The notes under the pieces are model-generated. The model did no database searches. It was not told where the DNA came from and was given only the letters and a program-made list of their open reading frames with translations. A program made the position numbers and the translations under genes. Below are positions 26,288-35,556 of a DNA stretch of 64,000 nucleotides, one piece after another; the stretch's first letter is position 1, and every line of letters begins with the position of its first letter. Source of the stretch: Armatimonas rosea (lineage in GTDB: Bacteria > Armatimonadota > Armatimonadia > Armatimonadales > Armatimonadaceae); the NCBI RefSeq assembly GCF_014202505.1, contig NZ_JACHGW010000001.1, forward strand, positions 186,001 to 250,000, read 5' to 3'.

Positions 26288-27049
26288 CTACTTTTTCCGC
26301 CAGAACAGCCGAAAGTCGTTGGCACGGACCTGCTGCCAGTCGAGCGCTTTCACGTGGCCGTCGGTGAAGACATAGACGCCTTTGTTATGGTGGCCTCGTG
26401 TGGGAGCATCGCTGAAGTCGCAGCCTGTGAGCCGGTCTGTGCCCTTGGGTCTGCCTGCCAGCTTCCAGAAATCGCAGCCCGTGAGGAGTGAGCCGCTGAT
26501 TCCTCCCAGTGTGCTGTCGTTGCGGAGCCACCCTACATTCGCCGCCCAAGACTCGGTGAGCATTATGGTCTCCGTTGGCATCTCCAGCTCTGCCAGTGCT
26601 GCCTCCACAATGCCCGTGTTCTCATCGGTCTCTTTCTTCTGCCGCGCACTGTTTTCTGTAACCAGATTGGCAGCAATGCTATACGAGCGCGGCTTGGGGT
26701 TGCGGGCGTAGTTGCCGTCCCAGACGCTCACCGAGGCGCGGTAGAGCCCATCGCTGGGGCACTGGAAGACCGCATCGTTCTTGACATAGGCAATAATCTG
26801 CCTATCGTAGGGGATGATCAGCTCTGTCCCCCCGTTGATCGGAGGTGTCGTGATAAAGCCGGGAAAGCGCTCGTCGTAGTCCTGCGCGTACATCAGTGTG
26901 GCGACTCCGAGCTGCTTCATATTGGAGAGGCAGGTGGTCTGCCGCGCCTTTTCGCGTGCTTGGTTGAAGACAGGAAAAAGGATCGTTGCCAGAATCGCAA
27001 TAATGGCAATCACAACGAGAAGCTCAATCAGTGTAAAGGTTCGTTTCAT
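26288..27049 (-). CDS. DUF1559-type prepilin-like protein
   Basis: A 253-aa pseudopilin. The start at 27049 gives the compact leader [19 protein letters not shown]. The helix is followed by [19 protein letters not shown] and [12 protein letters not shown], and near the C-terminus by [18 protein letters not shown]. It lies just upstream of the photolyase unit on the same strand and 42 bases downstream of the sigma-factor gene. The longer frame starting at 27085 is less typical. Confidence 0.88.
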   Translation of the reverse strand: MKRTFTLIELLVVIAIIAILATILFPVFNQAREKARQTTCLSNMKQLGVATLMYAQDYDERFPGFITTPPINGGTELIIPYDRQIIAYVKNDAVFQCPSDGLYRASVSVWDGNYARNPKPRSYSIAANLVTENSARQKKETDENTGIVEAALAELEMPTETIMLTESWAANVGWLRNDSTLGGISGSLLTGCDFWKLAGRPKGTDRLTGCDFSDAPTRGHHNKGVYVFTDGHVKALDWQQVRANDFRLFWRKK

Positions 27050-27091
27050 GTTATAGAGTGTCTTGACGCTCACCAGATCGCACAAAAGTAG

Positions 27092-28360
27092 TTATTTTTT
27101 CCGCGTGAGAGTCCAGTAGTTCATCCGCTCAAACGAGCGATCCGGGTTGCGTCTCTCCCAAAGACACTCCAGCGTATTGCCCTGAAGTGTAAACGTGTAG
27201 CGCATCTCCTGGGTCGGGTGGGTGACGAGCAAGATAAACGTGCCACTGCTTTTTTTCGTGAACTCTACTAGCTGCGACACTTCTTGTGCGGGCTGGGCGA
27301 GCCCCCCGTTGGTCAGCGAGACACCCCCCCCGTAATCGAGATAGAGCGTCTGACCCGGCTGCGCGATGGGAAGATCCTCCCTCGTTTTATTCTGCCACTG
27401 AAGCACATTGGCTCCTACAGAGATCGCGGCGCGAACGGGAATGCGACTGCGCTCACGGCTCCCATTACGGGTGTACTCCAGCGTCCCATCCCAGGTGCCC
27501 GCCAGCGGGGCAAAGACTGCGTTTCCCTGGGCGGCAAGCGCGAGCTGAAGCCGGGAGTCTGTAGGGGACTGGGTCACGAGATGCCCCCCGAGAGCGCAGA
27601 CTCCGACTAGGAGCAACCCTGCCGTGAGTGCGCGTCCTCGGTGTCGCTGGCTTGCAACTTGGAGCTGATGGTCTATTCGTTGTGTGAGCAAGACCGCCTT
27701 GCCGGTTCCTGCGATCATTCCCTCCGCGCCGATCTGCGCGGTGAAGGCTACTAGTGTCTCCGGGGCGGTGTGAGCGGCGCTCTCTCGCTCCAGAGCGAGG
27801 CTGAGTGCTGCAACGGAGACCGTCACTCCAAGCTTACCCAGCCGCTGCTGGAGCTTCTGCAAGGCGCGATTCACCCGCATCCGCGCCGTGTTCTCACTTA
27901 CTCCCAGTGCCTCGCCCACCTCCGTCAGGCTCTTTTGCTCCATAAAGCGCAGCAGGATCGCGGTTTGCTCGGCGGGCCTCAGCTGAGTCAGTGCGGTATT
28001 TAGCTCGGGGAGCACCTCGCCGACGTCCACAGCAGGCGTCACCACGGCGGCTTCTTTGGCAAAAGCCTCCTCGTAGCCCGCGCGGCGGCGCTCAGCCTTC
28101 ATGAGGTTCTTGCTGGTGAGTACGGCAACGGAGAAGAGCCAGCTCGGGAGCTTCTTCGGGTCGCGGAGGGTGTGGGCTTTCTGAGAGAGTAGCAAAAACA
28201 CTGCCTGCGCGGCGTCCTCGGCGAGCGTGCGGTCGTGCGTCTCGCGCAGGCAGGCCGAGAATACCAGGTTGGCATAGCGCCTCCCCAGCTCCCCAAACGC
28301 CTCGGCGGAGCGCTGGCGCACGTAGCGCCGCAGTAGTTCTTGGTCGGTCAAAGTTCGCAT
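27092..28360 (-). CDS. ECF-type sigma factor with membrane and extracytoplasmic tail
   Basis: A 422-aa fusion. The N-terminal ~175 residues are an RNA polymerase sigma-70-like factor. Region 2 runs from ELLRRYVRQRSAEAFGELG, and region 4 contains LTEVGEALGVSENTARMRVN. After a linker there is one transmembrane helix (about residues 245-263, GRALTAGLLLVGVCALGGHL). A ~150-residue beta-rich domain follows, with LAGTWDGTLEYTRNGS and TFILLVTHPTQEMRYTFTLQ, presumably outside the membrane. The ATG at 28360 is chosen over an upstream extension. The architecture suggests a sigma factor tethered to an envelope sensor, with no separate anti-sigma gene adjacent. Confidence 0.82.
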   Translation of the reverse strand: MRTLTDQELLRRYVRQRSAEAFGELGRRYANLVFSACLRETHDRTLAEDAAQAVFLLLSQKAHTLRDPKKLPSWLFSVAVLTSKNLMKAERRRAGYEEAFAKEAAVVTPAVDVGEVLPELNTALTQLRPAEQTAILLRFMEQKSLTEVGEALGVSENTARMRVNRALQKLQQRLGKLGVTVSVAALSLALERESAAHTAPETLVAFTAQIGAEGMIAGTGKAVLLTQRIDHQLQVASQRHRGRALTAGLLLVGVCALGGHLVTQSPTDSRLQLALAAQGNAVFAPLAGTWDGTLEYTRNGSRERSRIPVRAAISVGANVLQWQNKTREDLPIAQPGQTLYLDYGGGVSLTNGGLAQPAQEVSQLVEFTKKSSGTFILLVTHPTQEMRYTFTLQGNTLECLWERRNPDRSFERMNYWTLTRKK

Positions 28361-28459
28361 AGAGCATTCCGTCGAGGCGGTGTCCACTCGCCACACAAAC
28401 CGCACAAAAAAGATCCCACGTGTGAGGGATTTGTTTCAAGTCGTGCGGTGGCAGTTGCT

Positions 28460-30103
28460 CTAGCGGAACTTGCCGTGCCCCTCTGCGACCTCGACTTTAT
28501 CTCTCCCCAAGTGCTTGGCCTGGTAGAGCGCACGGTCGGCTGCCTCGAGAAGCAGGCTCGGCTCGGGCGGGAGCGGCGGCGTCGCGGCCACTCCCACACT
28601 GATGGTCACCGGGTGCGCCAGCCGCGGACAGGTGGCCACGGTGCCACGCAGGCGCTCCGCGACCTGGTAGGCAAGGGCAAGGCTCTTTCCGGGCAGGATC
28701 ACAGCAAACTCCTCGCCCCCGTAGCGGGCAAGGATATCATCGGTGCGCAGCTGCTCGGTCAGAAGCGCGGCCAGCTCTTTGAGAAGCGTGTCTCCTGCGG
28801 GGTGGCCGTAGGTATCGTTGTAGCTCTTGAAGTGATCGACATCGAGCAGAACCAAGCTGAGCATCCCTGTCTGGCACGCTTCACGGAGGAGCTTTTGAAA
28901 GGTCGCGTGGTTGTAGAGCCCTGTCATTCCATCGCGTGCGGCCTCTTGCTCCAGCTGCTGGCTTCGGGCTCGCTCCTGCTCCGCCTCTCGCCGCGCTTTC
29001 TCCAGCTGTAGCTCGACGGAGAAGAGAATACGCTGGTTCTCACTGCGGGAGGCGAGCCGCGCGCGCTCTGAGGCATGGAGCTTTTTATGGTAGTCGAGTG
29101 CCTCTTTGTAGCGCCCGCGCTTCTCCGCAACCCGCGCCGCGATCTCGAGGAGGGAGCTGTTGTTTGTCTCTAGCCGAAGCCGCTCACTGTTCCTTAGAAT
29201 CTCTCGGAGCAGTCGTGCGGACTCTCTAAGCTCCCCGAGCCCCTCCAGTGCCTGCGCTTTCTCACTAAGAAGAAAGAACCGCTCCTCTCCCGGATTGTTG
29301 GCGACAAAACCAAGGCCGGTGTCCGCCGCTTCTAGCGCCTTATCAAACGCCTGACAGCTTTGGAAAACCCGTGCCCGCTGCCAGTGAACCAGCGCAGAGA
29401 TCATCGGGAGTGGCTGAGGAAGCCCCAGGAGCTCGTCGCTGCGCCAGAGTGCCTCCGCATGGCGTCCCAGCCCGAGAAGTGCGCTGATAACCTGCGCTCG
29501 AACCATGACCTTGGCATAGCTGTCGTTGCTCTCTTCGAGGATAGCCAGGCTCTCCAGGCTTGTGTCTAGTGCGGCAGGGTAGTCCGCGTTGGCGTTGTGG
29601 AGTATACAGATATTGAGAAGGGAGCCGCCCTCCATCAGGCGATTTCCGCAGGCTTGGCTCCGGGTGCGGTTCTCGATATAGAGTGCCAGGGCTTTGTCGG
29701 GTGAGCCGAGGGAGGTATAGATAGAAGCCAGGTTGTTGCGTGCCCAGAGCTCCCCCTCGGTCTCGCCGTAGTGGCTGAGGGCATCGAGTGCCTCGCGGGT
29801 GAGAGTGAGAGCCTGAGCGTAGTCACTCTTGAGGTAGCACACCCAGCCTAGCCCGCTCTTGCAGCGTGCTTGAACCGCGGGGGAGCAGGAAGGCAAGAGC
29901 GCCTCTAGCTCGGCTTGGAGCTGCTCCGACTCGGTGGCACGCCCCAGCTCAAAGCTTACCTGTGTGAGGAGGCGTAGCACCTGGGCGTGCTGGTCGGCAG
30001 TCTCACAGAGGGGGCGTGCCCGGTAGGCGAGCGCGAGGGACTCCTCGGGAGCGCTCCGAGCGAGGCTGCGGGCTTGCTGAAGCAGTGTGTCTAACGTGTC
30101 CAC
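28460..30103 (-). CDS. Diguanylate cyclase with N-terminal TPR sensor region
   Basis: A 547-aa cytoplasmic protein. Residues 1-330 are TPR-like helices (DALSHYGETEGELWARNNLA, SPDKALALYIENRTRSQACG). A coiled coil follows (EKARREAEQERARSQQLEQE), then a GGDEF domain (DGMTGLYNHATFQKLLREA, LVLLDVDHFKSYNDTYGHPA) with an intact GGEEF active site (ILARYGGEEFAVILP). It should make cyclic di-GMP from two GTP. The GTG at 30103 is preferred, since the longer frame would run 115 bases over the divergent gene at 30169. Confidence 0.88.
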   Translation of the reverse strand: MDTLDTLLQQARSLARSAPEESLALAYRARPLCETADQHAQVLRLLTQVSFELGRATESEQLQAELEALLPSCSPAVQARCKSGLGWVCYLKSDYAQALTLTREALDALSHYGETEGELWARNNLASIYTSLGSPDKALALYIENRTRSQACGNRLMEGGSLLNICILHNANADYPAALDTSLESLAILEESNDSYAKVMVRAQVISALLGLGRHAEALWRSDELLGLPQPLPMISALVHWQRARVFQSCQAFDKALEAADTGLGFVANNPGEERFFLLSEKAQALEGLGELRESARLLREILRNSERLRLETNNSSLLEIAARVAEKRGRYKEALDYHKKLHASERARLASRSENQRILFSVELQLEKARREAEQERARSQQLEQEAARDGMTGLYNHATFQKLLREACQTGMLSLVLLDVDHFKSYNDTYGHPAGDTLLKELAALLTEQLRTDDILARYGGEEFAVILPGKSLALAYQVAERLRGTVATCPRLAHPVTISVGVAATPPLPPEPSLLLEAADRALYQAKHLGRDKVEVAEGHGKFR

Positions 30104-30157
30104 TTCGATACCACTATTATTGGAGAGGCTAGCAAAAAAGCAAAGAGGTACCCGTGT

Positions 30158-30163
30158 TACAAT
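30158..30163 (+). promoter_or_regulatory. Extended -10 promoter for the 30169 gene
   Basis: TGT-TACAAT at 30155-30163 fits an extended -10 element. The hexamer ends 5 bases before the ATG at 30169, so the transcript would start at the start codon (leaderless). No -35 match is seen. Confidence 0.42.
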
Positions 30164-30168
30164 GACCC

Positions 30169-31302
30169 ATGAGTGAGAAGCCACTGCAGCGCCGCATCGC
30201 CGACCGGGGGTTTCCGTCGGTGTTTCAGGCCTGGAACCCCGCCGATGAGCCTGCGGGTGTCGGGGCGGACGCGATGCTGGCACGCCATGACTTGATCTTC
30301 CATAGCCCGGAGTTCTTTGGCCTGCGCTGGAGCAAGCAGCCCACCGGGCTGGCGGAGGGCTTCACGCCCGAGAGTGTTTTAGCCGCGCAGAAGCGCCGCG
30401 CCGCGCTACTGTTTCGCAACCCCAACACCGTGCTGATCGCCGAGATTCGCTACCGGGATGCCCACACGAGCTACCTCCCCGAGGACCATCCGTGGTGGAA
30501 GCGCGGCAAGGACGGCAAGCGGGTGCCAGGCTGGGAAGAGGGCGGCTACTTTCTGCTGGACTTCGCGAGTCCCGCGTTCCGTCAGCAAGTGGCGACCCAA
30601 GCGAAGGCGGCGGTCGCGAGCGGCGCTGTCGATGGCGTGATGCTCGACTGGTGGGACGACGACGACGACCATTTGGCGCTGGCACGAGCGGTACGTGAGG
30701 CGATTGGGCCGGGGGCGCTGATCCTTGCCAATGCCAACGACCGGCAGACCCCGCGCACCGCGCCGCTGGTCAATGGCTTTTTCATGGAGTGCTACCGTAG
30801 CCAGACCCCGGCGGACTGGCGGCGGATCGCCACGACCCTGGAGTGGGCCCAGAAAAACCTGCGCCAGCCGCGCATCAACTGTGTGGAGAGCTGGTGGCAC
30901 AAGAGCCGCGACGATCGCCAGCTCATGCGGCTGGTCTCGACCCTGACTCTCTGCCTCTCGGATGGCTACTGCCTCTTCTCCGACCCCAACAGCCTGCCCA
31001 AGCCCGACCACCTGCACCGCTGGTACGACTTCTGGAACAAGTCCCTGGGCAAGCCCCTAGAGCGCGGCACACCGCTCGGAATGGCGGAGCGTGGCCACCC
31101 CCTCGGCTGGTACCGGGACTTTGACAGAGGCCGCGTGGTCTGTGTCCTCCCCGATGCCAAGCCATTTGAGATCCAGCTCGATGTCCCGCACAAGAGCGCC
31201 GCCACGGGAAAAGTCAGCAAGACCCACACCGTCCCCCCCGGCGACGGCGACTTGTTGCTTGTAGAAGGTAGAATTAACCCGTCAAGTGGAGCGATTACCT
31301 AG
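30169..31302 (+). CDS. Putative glycoside hydrolase (TIM-barrel type)
   Basis: A 377-aa protein resembling the hypothetical glycoside hydrolase families (GHL10/GHL15-like) common in Armatimonadota and Planctomycetes. Signs are LIAEIRYRDAHTSYLPEDHP, the acidic cluster in VDGVMLDWWDDDDDHLALA, LILANANDRQTPRTAPLVNG with FFMECYRS, and a final beta domain of about 80 residues. The Asp of MLDWW and the Glu of FFMEC are plausible catalytic carboxylates. No signal peptide is seen. Substrate is unknown. Confidence 0.68.
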   Translation: MSEKPLQRRIADRGFPSVFQAWNPADEPAGVGADAMLARHDLIFHSPEFFGLRWSKQPTGLAEGFTPESVLAAQKRRAALLFRNPNTVLIAEIRYRDAHTSYLPEDHPWWKRGKDGKRVPGWEEGGYFLLDFASPAFRQQVATQAKAAVASGAVDGVMLDWWDDDDDHLALARAVREAIGPGALILANANDRQTPRTAPLVNGFFMECYRSQTPADWRRIATTLEWAQKNLRQPRINCVESWWHKSRDDRQLMRLVSTLTLCLSDGYCLFSDPNSLPKPDHLHRWYDFWNKSLGKPLERGTPLGMAERGHPLGWYRDFDRGRVVCVLPDAKPFEIQLDVPHKSAATGKVSKTHTVPPGDGDLLLVEGRINPSSGAIT

Positions 31303-31414
31303 GATAAATATCATGTTGTCATTCATTAGTTATAAGTATTGCAAATGCTATGAATTGTTAATTATTGAGATTTATAGGTATTTTTTAGATGTTAATACTG
31401 GGGATGGGAAATAA

Positions 31415-32407
31415 ATGAATAAATATGATCTTAAGCGAGTGAGGAATGTATTTAATAATTATAATGACATAAAAGCAGAATTGTTTATGAGGATGGGTAA
31501 AGATAGTTCCATTGTTTCTGATTTTACATGGAATATAGATAATGATGATGCTTCTCATACACATATCTTCTTTCCTGAGATGAAAACGATGCAGGAATCT
31601 ATGCCTTGGGTTCAGCATATGTTTTGGTCTATGAAAAAGATTTTTAAGACAACACACGATGCAGGTTTAAATATTATGAATAGAGATGCTTGTGTTGTAA
31701 TTAGGATTGAATACATGGAAAAATCCTATTTTGTAACATTTGATTTCTCTGATTATATGGAAAATATTAATAATGAAGCCCTGGATTGTTCAATATGTTA
31801 TTTTAAAATGCAGTTTAATCGGGATGGTTACTTAGATAAAAGAATAGTGCCGGGTGGTTATACGAATAATTCCCCGCATGTGTATAAATATATTCCTTTT
31901 TTGCGTTCTAATATTGATAGTATGAACGATAAGCGAGATGTTTATGGTCGATTCGGCATGCGTTATGCTAGTGATATTCGGAAGAAAGCTATTGATATAC
32001 TTAATGTGCAACAGAAATTTTCTTACGAGGTAAGTGCTACGTTAATACGACATAGCGCCTCTTTAATAGAGGCCTCGAACTCTAAGATATGCATTGATTT
32101 ACCCGGTAATGGTGATTTTTGTTTTCGATTAGTCGACTATTTGTCGATAGGAGCTTGTGTCGTTAGTTATCCTCATCGTACAAAAATGCATGAGCCACTG
32201 ATACATGGTAAAAACATTATTTATTGTGAACCTGATTTCTCAAACCTTGTTGATATTTGTCATTATTATTTGAATAATGATTTAGAGCGAAAAAAAATAC
32301 AAAATAATGCCCGTGAATATTTTGATCGTTACCTTCATCGCGATCAAATTTCCCGTTACTATATTAGTAGTGTTTTAGATATAGTCAAAAATAAAGGTGT
32401 TTTGTGA
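31415..32407 (+). CDS. AT-rich glycosyltransferase-like gene
   Basis: A 330-aa protein. The C-terminal third looks like the donor-binding half of a GT-B fold glycosyltransferase: KICIDLPGNGDFCFRLVDYL, then SIGACVVSYPHRTKM, IHGKNIIYCEPDFSNLVDIC and NNAREYFDRYLHRDQISRYY. The N-terminal part is not recognised. A purine-rich ribosome binding site (ggggatggg) precedes the ATG. Codon and base use are strikingly AT-rich compared with every neighbour, and the spacer before it (31303-31414) is AT-rich too. Horizontal acquisition from a low-GC donor is the simplest reading. A surface-polysaccharide role is plausible. Confidence 0.78.
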   Translation: MNKYDLKRVRNVFNNYNDIKAELFMRMGKDSSIVSDFTWNIDNDDASHTHIFFPEMKTMQESMPWVQHMFWSMKKIFKTTHDAGLNIMNRDACVVIRIEYMEKSYFVTFDFSDYMENINNEALDCSICYFKMQFNRDGYLDKRIVPGGYTNNSPHVYKYIPFLRSNIDSMNDKRDVYGRFGMRYASDIRKKAIDILNVQQKFSYEVSATLIRHSASLIEASNSKICIDLPGNGDFCFRLVDYLSIGACVVSYPHRTKMHEPLIHGKNIIYCEPDFSNLVDICHYYLNNDLERKKIQNNAREYFDRYLHRDQISRYYISSVLDIVKNKGVL

Positions 32408-32462
32408 TTTTATTTTGAATGTGTAATTGGTATCCTGGGGGGAAGTCGCAAGGTCTTTAATT

Positions 32463-32990
32463 ATGAAAACCCGCACCAAGCTCGTCCTTGCCGCCCTGGG
32501 GTTTGTTGCTCTTGTTACTGCTCTTGCGCTCTGGCAGGCGATGCCGCGCGATATTGACCAAGTGGCGCGTCGCATTTCTTTCACGGATGCAGACCGGTCA
32601 GGGATACTGCGCTACGGTGTGTCTGACTATCCCTATAAAGCGAGAGTGCCTGTGGTGCCGGGGCGTGCTGGGGCGAAGGTCGAGGCTTGGAGATCGCACT
32701 CCTACGGCGTAGGGTGGCGCACCTTCGTGGTCTTGCGAGTCAAGAACTATGACCTGCCCGATCCCGATACCTGGTCGGCTCTCTTAGGGGATGCCTGGAA
32801 AAAAGAGCACCGTGAGTTTTGGTTGCTCTCTACCACGGGTGAGAAACCACGCTGTGTGGCGACCGCCCCTGCCTCCAAGGACCCCGCCTGGTCGATTCTC
32901 TCTTGGTCCCCTGAGAGAGACTGGGTTTATCTTCTTAAGTCTGCCTCGTATCACTCCCACGAAGTCTACGCCTTGCCGCTCGGGAAATAA
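32463..32990 (+). CDS. Hypothetical membrane-anchored protein
   Basis: A 175-aa protein with an N-terminal hydrophobic helix (TKLVLAALGFVALVTALALW), then a soluble domain ending in propeller-like text (REFWLLSTTGEKPRCVATAP, LSWSPERDWVYLLKSASYHS). The start is the ATG at 32463, which gives the signal-like N-terminus. The last segments resemble single blades of TolB-like proteins encoded just downstream. GC content returns to the normal level here after the AT-rich glycosyltransferase gene. Confidence 0.62.
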   Translation: MKTRTKLVLAALGFVALVTALALWQAMPRDIDQVARRISFTDADRSGILRYGVSDYPYKARVPVVPGRAGAKVEAWRSHSYGVGWRTFVVLRVKNYDLPDPDTWSALLGDAWKKEHREFWLLSTTGEKPRCVATAPASKDPAWSILSWSPERDWVYLLKSASYHSHEVYALPLGK

Positions 32991-33044
32991 ACGGGTTGCT
33001 GAAATTGGCCGCTTGTCTGCGATACAATCCCTAAGTAAATCTCA
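32987..33044 (+). repeat. 58-bp direct repeat, copy 1, with promoter
   Basis: It matches 36542-36599 at 54 of 58 positions with no gaps. It contains CTGAAA (32999-33004), an 18-base spacer and TACAAT (33023-33028), a plausible sigma-70 promoter. It begins within the stop codon of the preceding gene. Confidence 0.85.
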
Positions 33045-33062
33045 GAGGCCCATTCATGGGTC

Positions 33063-33341
33063 TTGCCACAACGGCGGGCCGCTGCTTATCGCGATACATC
33101 AACTCCTTCGCAAAATGGAAAGTGGCTGCTCTACGAAGAGAGAATTGTCAACGGCGAAGGACGTCATCCTACTAGATGGCTCCTCGTTCGTGGCGATAGC
33201 AGTGAGAAACTCCACTTCCTAAAATCACCTGAGGATGTCACGCTATGCTATCATGTCGCGTCTACAAACCAACGAATCGACGTTGCTAAGTATATTACTG
33301 GCAACAAAGAACGCTATAAAGTACGAATTGAGGAAGTTCTG
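33063..33341 (+). pseudogene. Possible coding remnant ahead of the first TolB-like gene
   Basis: An open frame continuous with the TolB-like gene but lacking a good start. It encodes text such as SQNGKWLLYEERIVNGEG and TRWLLVRGDSSEKLHFLK, which resembles the C-terminal blade of the protein ending at 32990. It may be the decayed end of a former paralogue or the real N-terminus of a longer protein. A signal peptide begins downstream at 33357, which argues for a remnant. Confidence 0.3.
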
Positions 33342-34358
33342 TTGAAAACAAAAAGAATGATATCTCTTGCGGCCACCTGTATTTTGGGTGGAGGACTACT
33401 GGTTCCTGCCATGGCGCAAGTGCCTCCCCCTAGCGATCCTGTCCGAGATATAGGAAGAATGCTCAATGAGTGGAGCATCGCTTTTCTAGGACCCGACCCA
33501 CGCGGCGGATCTCGCAACTACGTTATTCGCTCGATGAGATCCGACGGTACCGCTGCCGTAGATCTTTTTGGAACACGAATTTCCCTAACCAATGAGGGCT
33601 ATACTGGCATAGACTATGCACTCACTCCCGATGGCAATACCGTGGTTTATTCTGCCTTTGATGGCACCTATGTGCAGACGGCTGGTCGTGCACGTACCAG
33701 GATTATGCCCACGCTCATTAGCAACATAAATGTTTCCCCAGATGGACGCAAGCTGGTCTATACACGCACAGCAGCTTCATTCGACATGGATATTTATGTA
33801 TGTAACATTGATGGAACGGGCGAGCGGCAACTAACAAGTGGTGGAACACTATCAGAGACTAAACCTTGCTGGTCTCCCGATGGGCGCAAGATTCTCTATT
33901 CACAGTCAAACCTTTCTTCCGTTTTTACAAAGCTCATGATTATGGAGGCCGACGGGAGCGGGAAACATGCGATTACGGAGGATAGTTTTACCGTACATGA
34001 TCGGATCAATTTCTCCAGTGGGAAATGGTCTCCAGATGGCTCTAAGATTGTCGCCATTGGCTACACAACAATTGGTACCATGGCCAGTTACCAAATCTAT
34101 ACCCTGAACGCTGACGGAACATCGCCTCGACAGCTAACCACTGAGGCACTCCTTCACGCGAACCCATGCTGGTCCCCCGATGGGAGAAAGATCCTGTATG
34201 TGAAACAAATGGGAGGCGCTAGTACAGCGAAAACCGATATCTTTCTCATGGATGCGGACGGAACCCACCAGATCAATCTGACCAACACCCCCAGCATCTC
34301 CGAAGAATCCCCTAAGTGGAAAGCACCGATTGTTCCGCTAGGACGACTGGTACGGTAG
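33342..34358 (+). CDS. TolB-like propeller protein, paralogue 1
   Basis: A 338-aa exported beta-propeller. The start is TTG at 33342, with GAGGAAG upstream; an ATG five codons later is an alternative. The signal peptide ends GGGLLVPAMAQ. The WD40/PD40-type blades carry the repeated S-P-D-G-R-K core: VSPDGRKLVYTRT, WSPDGRKILYSQS, WSPDGSKIVAIGY and WSPDGRKILYVKQ. Each is paired with NADGTxxRQLT-like loops. TolB-like propellers bind partner proteins or peptides at the envelope; no partner is encoded nearby. It is the first of three tandem paralogues. Confidence 0.85.
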   Translation: MKTKRMISLAATCILGGGLLVPAMAQVPPPSDPVRDIGRMLNEWSIAFLGPDPRGGSRNYVIRSMRSDGTAAVDLFGTRISLTNEGYTGIDYALTPDGNTVVYSAFDGTYVQTAGRARTRIMPTLISNINVSPDGRKLVYTRTAASFDMDIYVCNIDGTGERQLTSGGTLSETKPCWSPDGRKILYSQSNLSSVFTKLMIMEADGSGKHAITEDSFTVHDRINFSSGKWSPDGSKIVAIGYTTIGTMASYQIYTLNADGTSPRQLTTEALLHANPCWSPDGRKILYVKQMGGASTAKTDIFLMDADGTHQINLTNTPSISEESPKWKAPIVPLGRLVR

Positions 34359-34383
34359 GAAAACCGTTCGAGAGGAAATACAA

Positions 34384-35367
34384 ATGAAACGTTTTGCAGT
34401 CAATATAACTCTAGCCTTCTCCCTACTCGCAGGGGGCTTGCTTCTTCAGGCCAAGGCACATCAGAAAGGCATTGTTAGGCGTGACCCTCTTCCCTATTCG
34501 GAAGATTGGCGACTAGCCTTTCGAACCCCCGATCCGCGTGGAGGGCCGCCGTTTAATCATACACTGCGCAGTGTAAAACCAGATGGAACGGAAAATGATT
34601 TTCTTTGGGGGATGCGTGCCCCACTCAGTACAAGCAATACCATCAGCTTCACCTTCACCCCGAATGGGCAGACATTTATTTACTCGATCAGCGAGGGAAC
34701 TTATACACAGGAGCGTGGAAGAGAACCCCGTAGGATCATGGGCACGGTGGATCGCCTCAGTGTCTCGCCCGATGGCCGAAAGCTTCTCTACACGAAAGAT
34801 GTTGGTAGAGCGGGTGGGATCGATATCTTCACGTCTGACTTGGATGGGACAGGGGAGGTGCGTGTTACCAATGATCCCAAAAATGATGTCAATCCTTCCT
34901 GGTCCCCCGATGGGAAAAAGATTATCTTTACCAGTGATCCCCTTGGCTGGCATGGTCTAGTCGTTATTAATGCAGATGGGAGTGGGCGACGTAGGTTGAC
35001 GGAAGATGTTGCCGTGCCCCGGATGCGCTACGACGGCGCGGTATGGTCCCCTGATGGAAGACGAATTGCATTTGTGGGAACGGCACTGGATCTTCCCCCC
35101 GAGGCTCGCCCCCATGCGGAACAAATCTATGTCATGAATGTGGATGGAACAGGGCAGATCAAGCTGACAAGTGGGGATTTTCTATACAACTCTCTCCGCT
35201 GGTCGCCCAATGGGGCACAGCTCTCTTTTTGCCGTCGTAACTACACACCTTCCACGTCGTATGATGATATCTTTGTGATGGAATCCGATGGGAGACGTCT
35301 GACGAACCTGACGAATACCTCGGATATCTCCGAAACAAGGGCTTGTTGGTTTCTTACGAGACGGTAG
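34384..35367 (+). CDS. TolB-like propeller protein, paralogue 2
   Basis: A 327-aa paralogue of the preceding gene. The signal peptide is ITLAFSLLAGGLLLQAKA. The same DPRGG and IRSxxxDGT-type opening is followed by blades VSPDGRKLLYTKD, WSPDGKKIIFTSD and WSPDGRRIAFVGT. The C-terminus ends SDISETRACWFLTRR, equivalent to SISEESPKWK in paralogue 1. It begins 25 bases after the first paralogue with a GAGAGGAAA ribosome binding site. Confidence 0.85.
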   Translation: MKRFAVNITLAFSLLAGGLLLQAKAHQKGIVRRDPLPYSEDWRLAFRTPDPRGGPPFNHTLRSVKPDGTENDFLWGMRAPLSTSNTISFTFTPNGQTFIYSISEGTYTQERGREPRRIMGTVDRLSVSPDGRKLLYTKDVGRAGGIDIFTSDLDGTGEVRVTNDPKNDVNPSWSPDGKKIIFTSDPLGWHGLVVINADGSGRRRLTEDVAVPRMRYDGAVWSPDGRRIAFVGTALDLPPEARPHAEQIYVMNVDGTGQIKLTSGDFLYNSLRWSPNGAQLSFCRRNYTPSTSYDDIFVMESDGRRLTNLTNTSDISETRACWFLTRR

Positions 35368-35556
35368 CATTGGGGATTGTGCTTGCGACTCCCGGCAACG
35401 CCAATCGTGTTGTGCGGGAAGACAGTTCCAGCACGCTCTACAGCCCCGATCTGTTTGGTGGAAAGCTCCCCCCACAGACACGGTCGGGGCAGACGAGAAA
35501 GGGAGCCCGCACATTTCTGGTTCTTGGTGCCACTGTCAGGGCTACATCTTTAAGCG

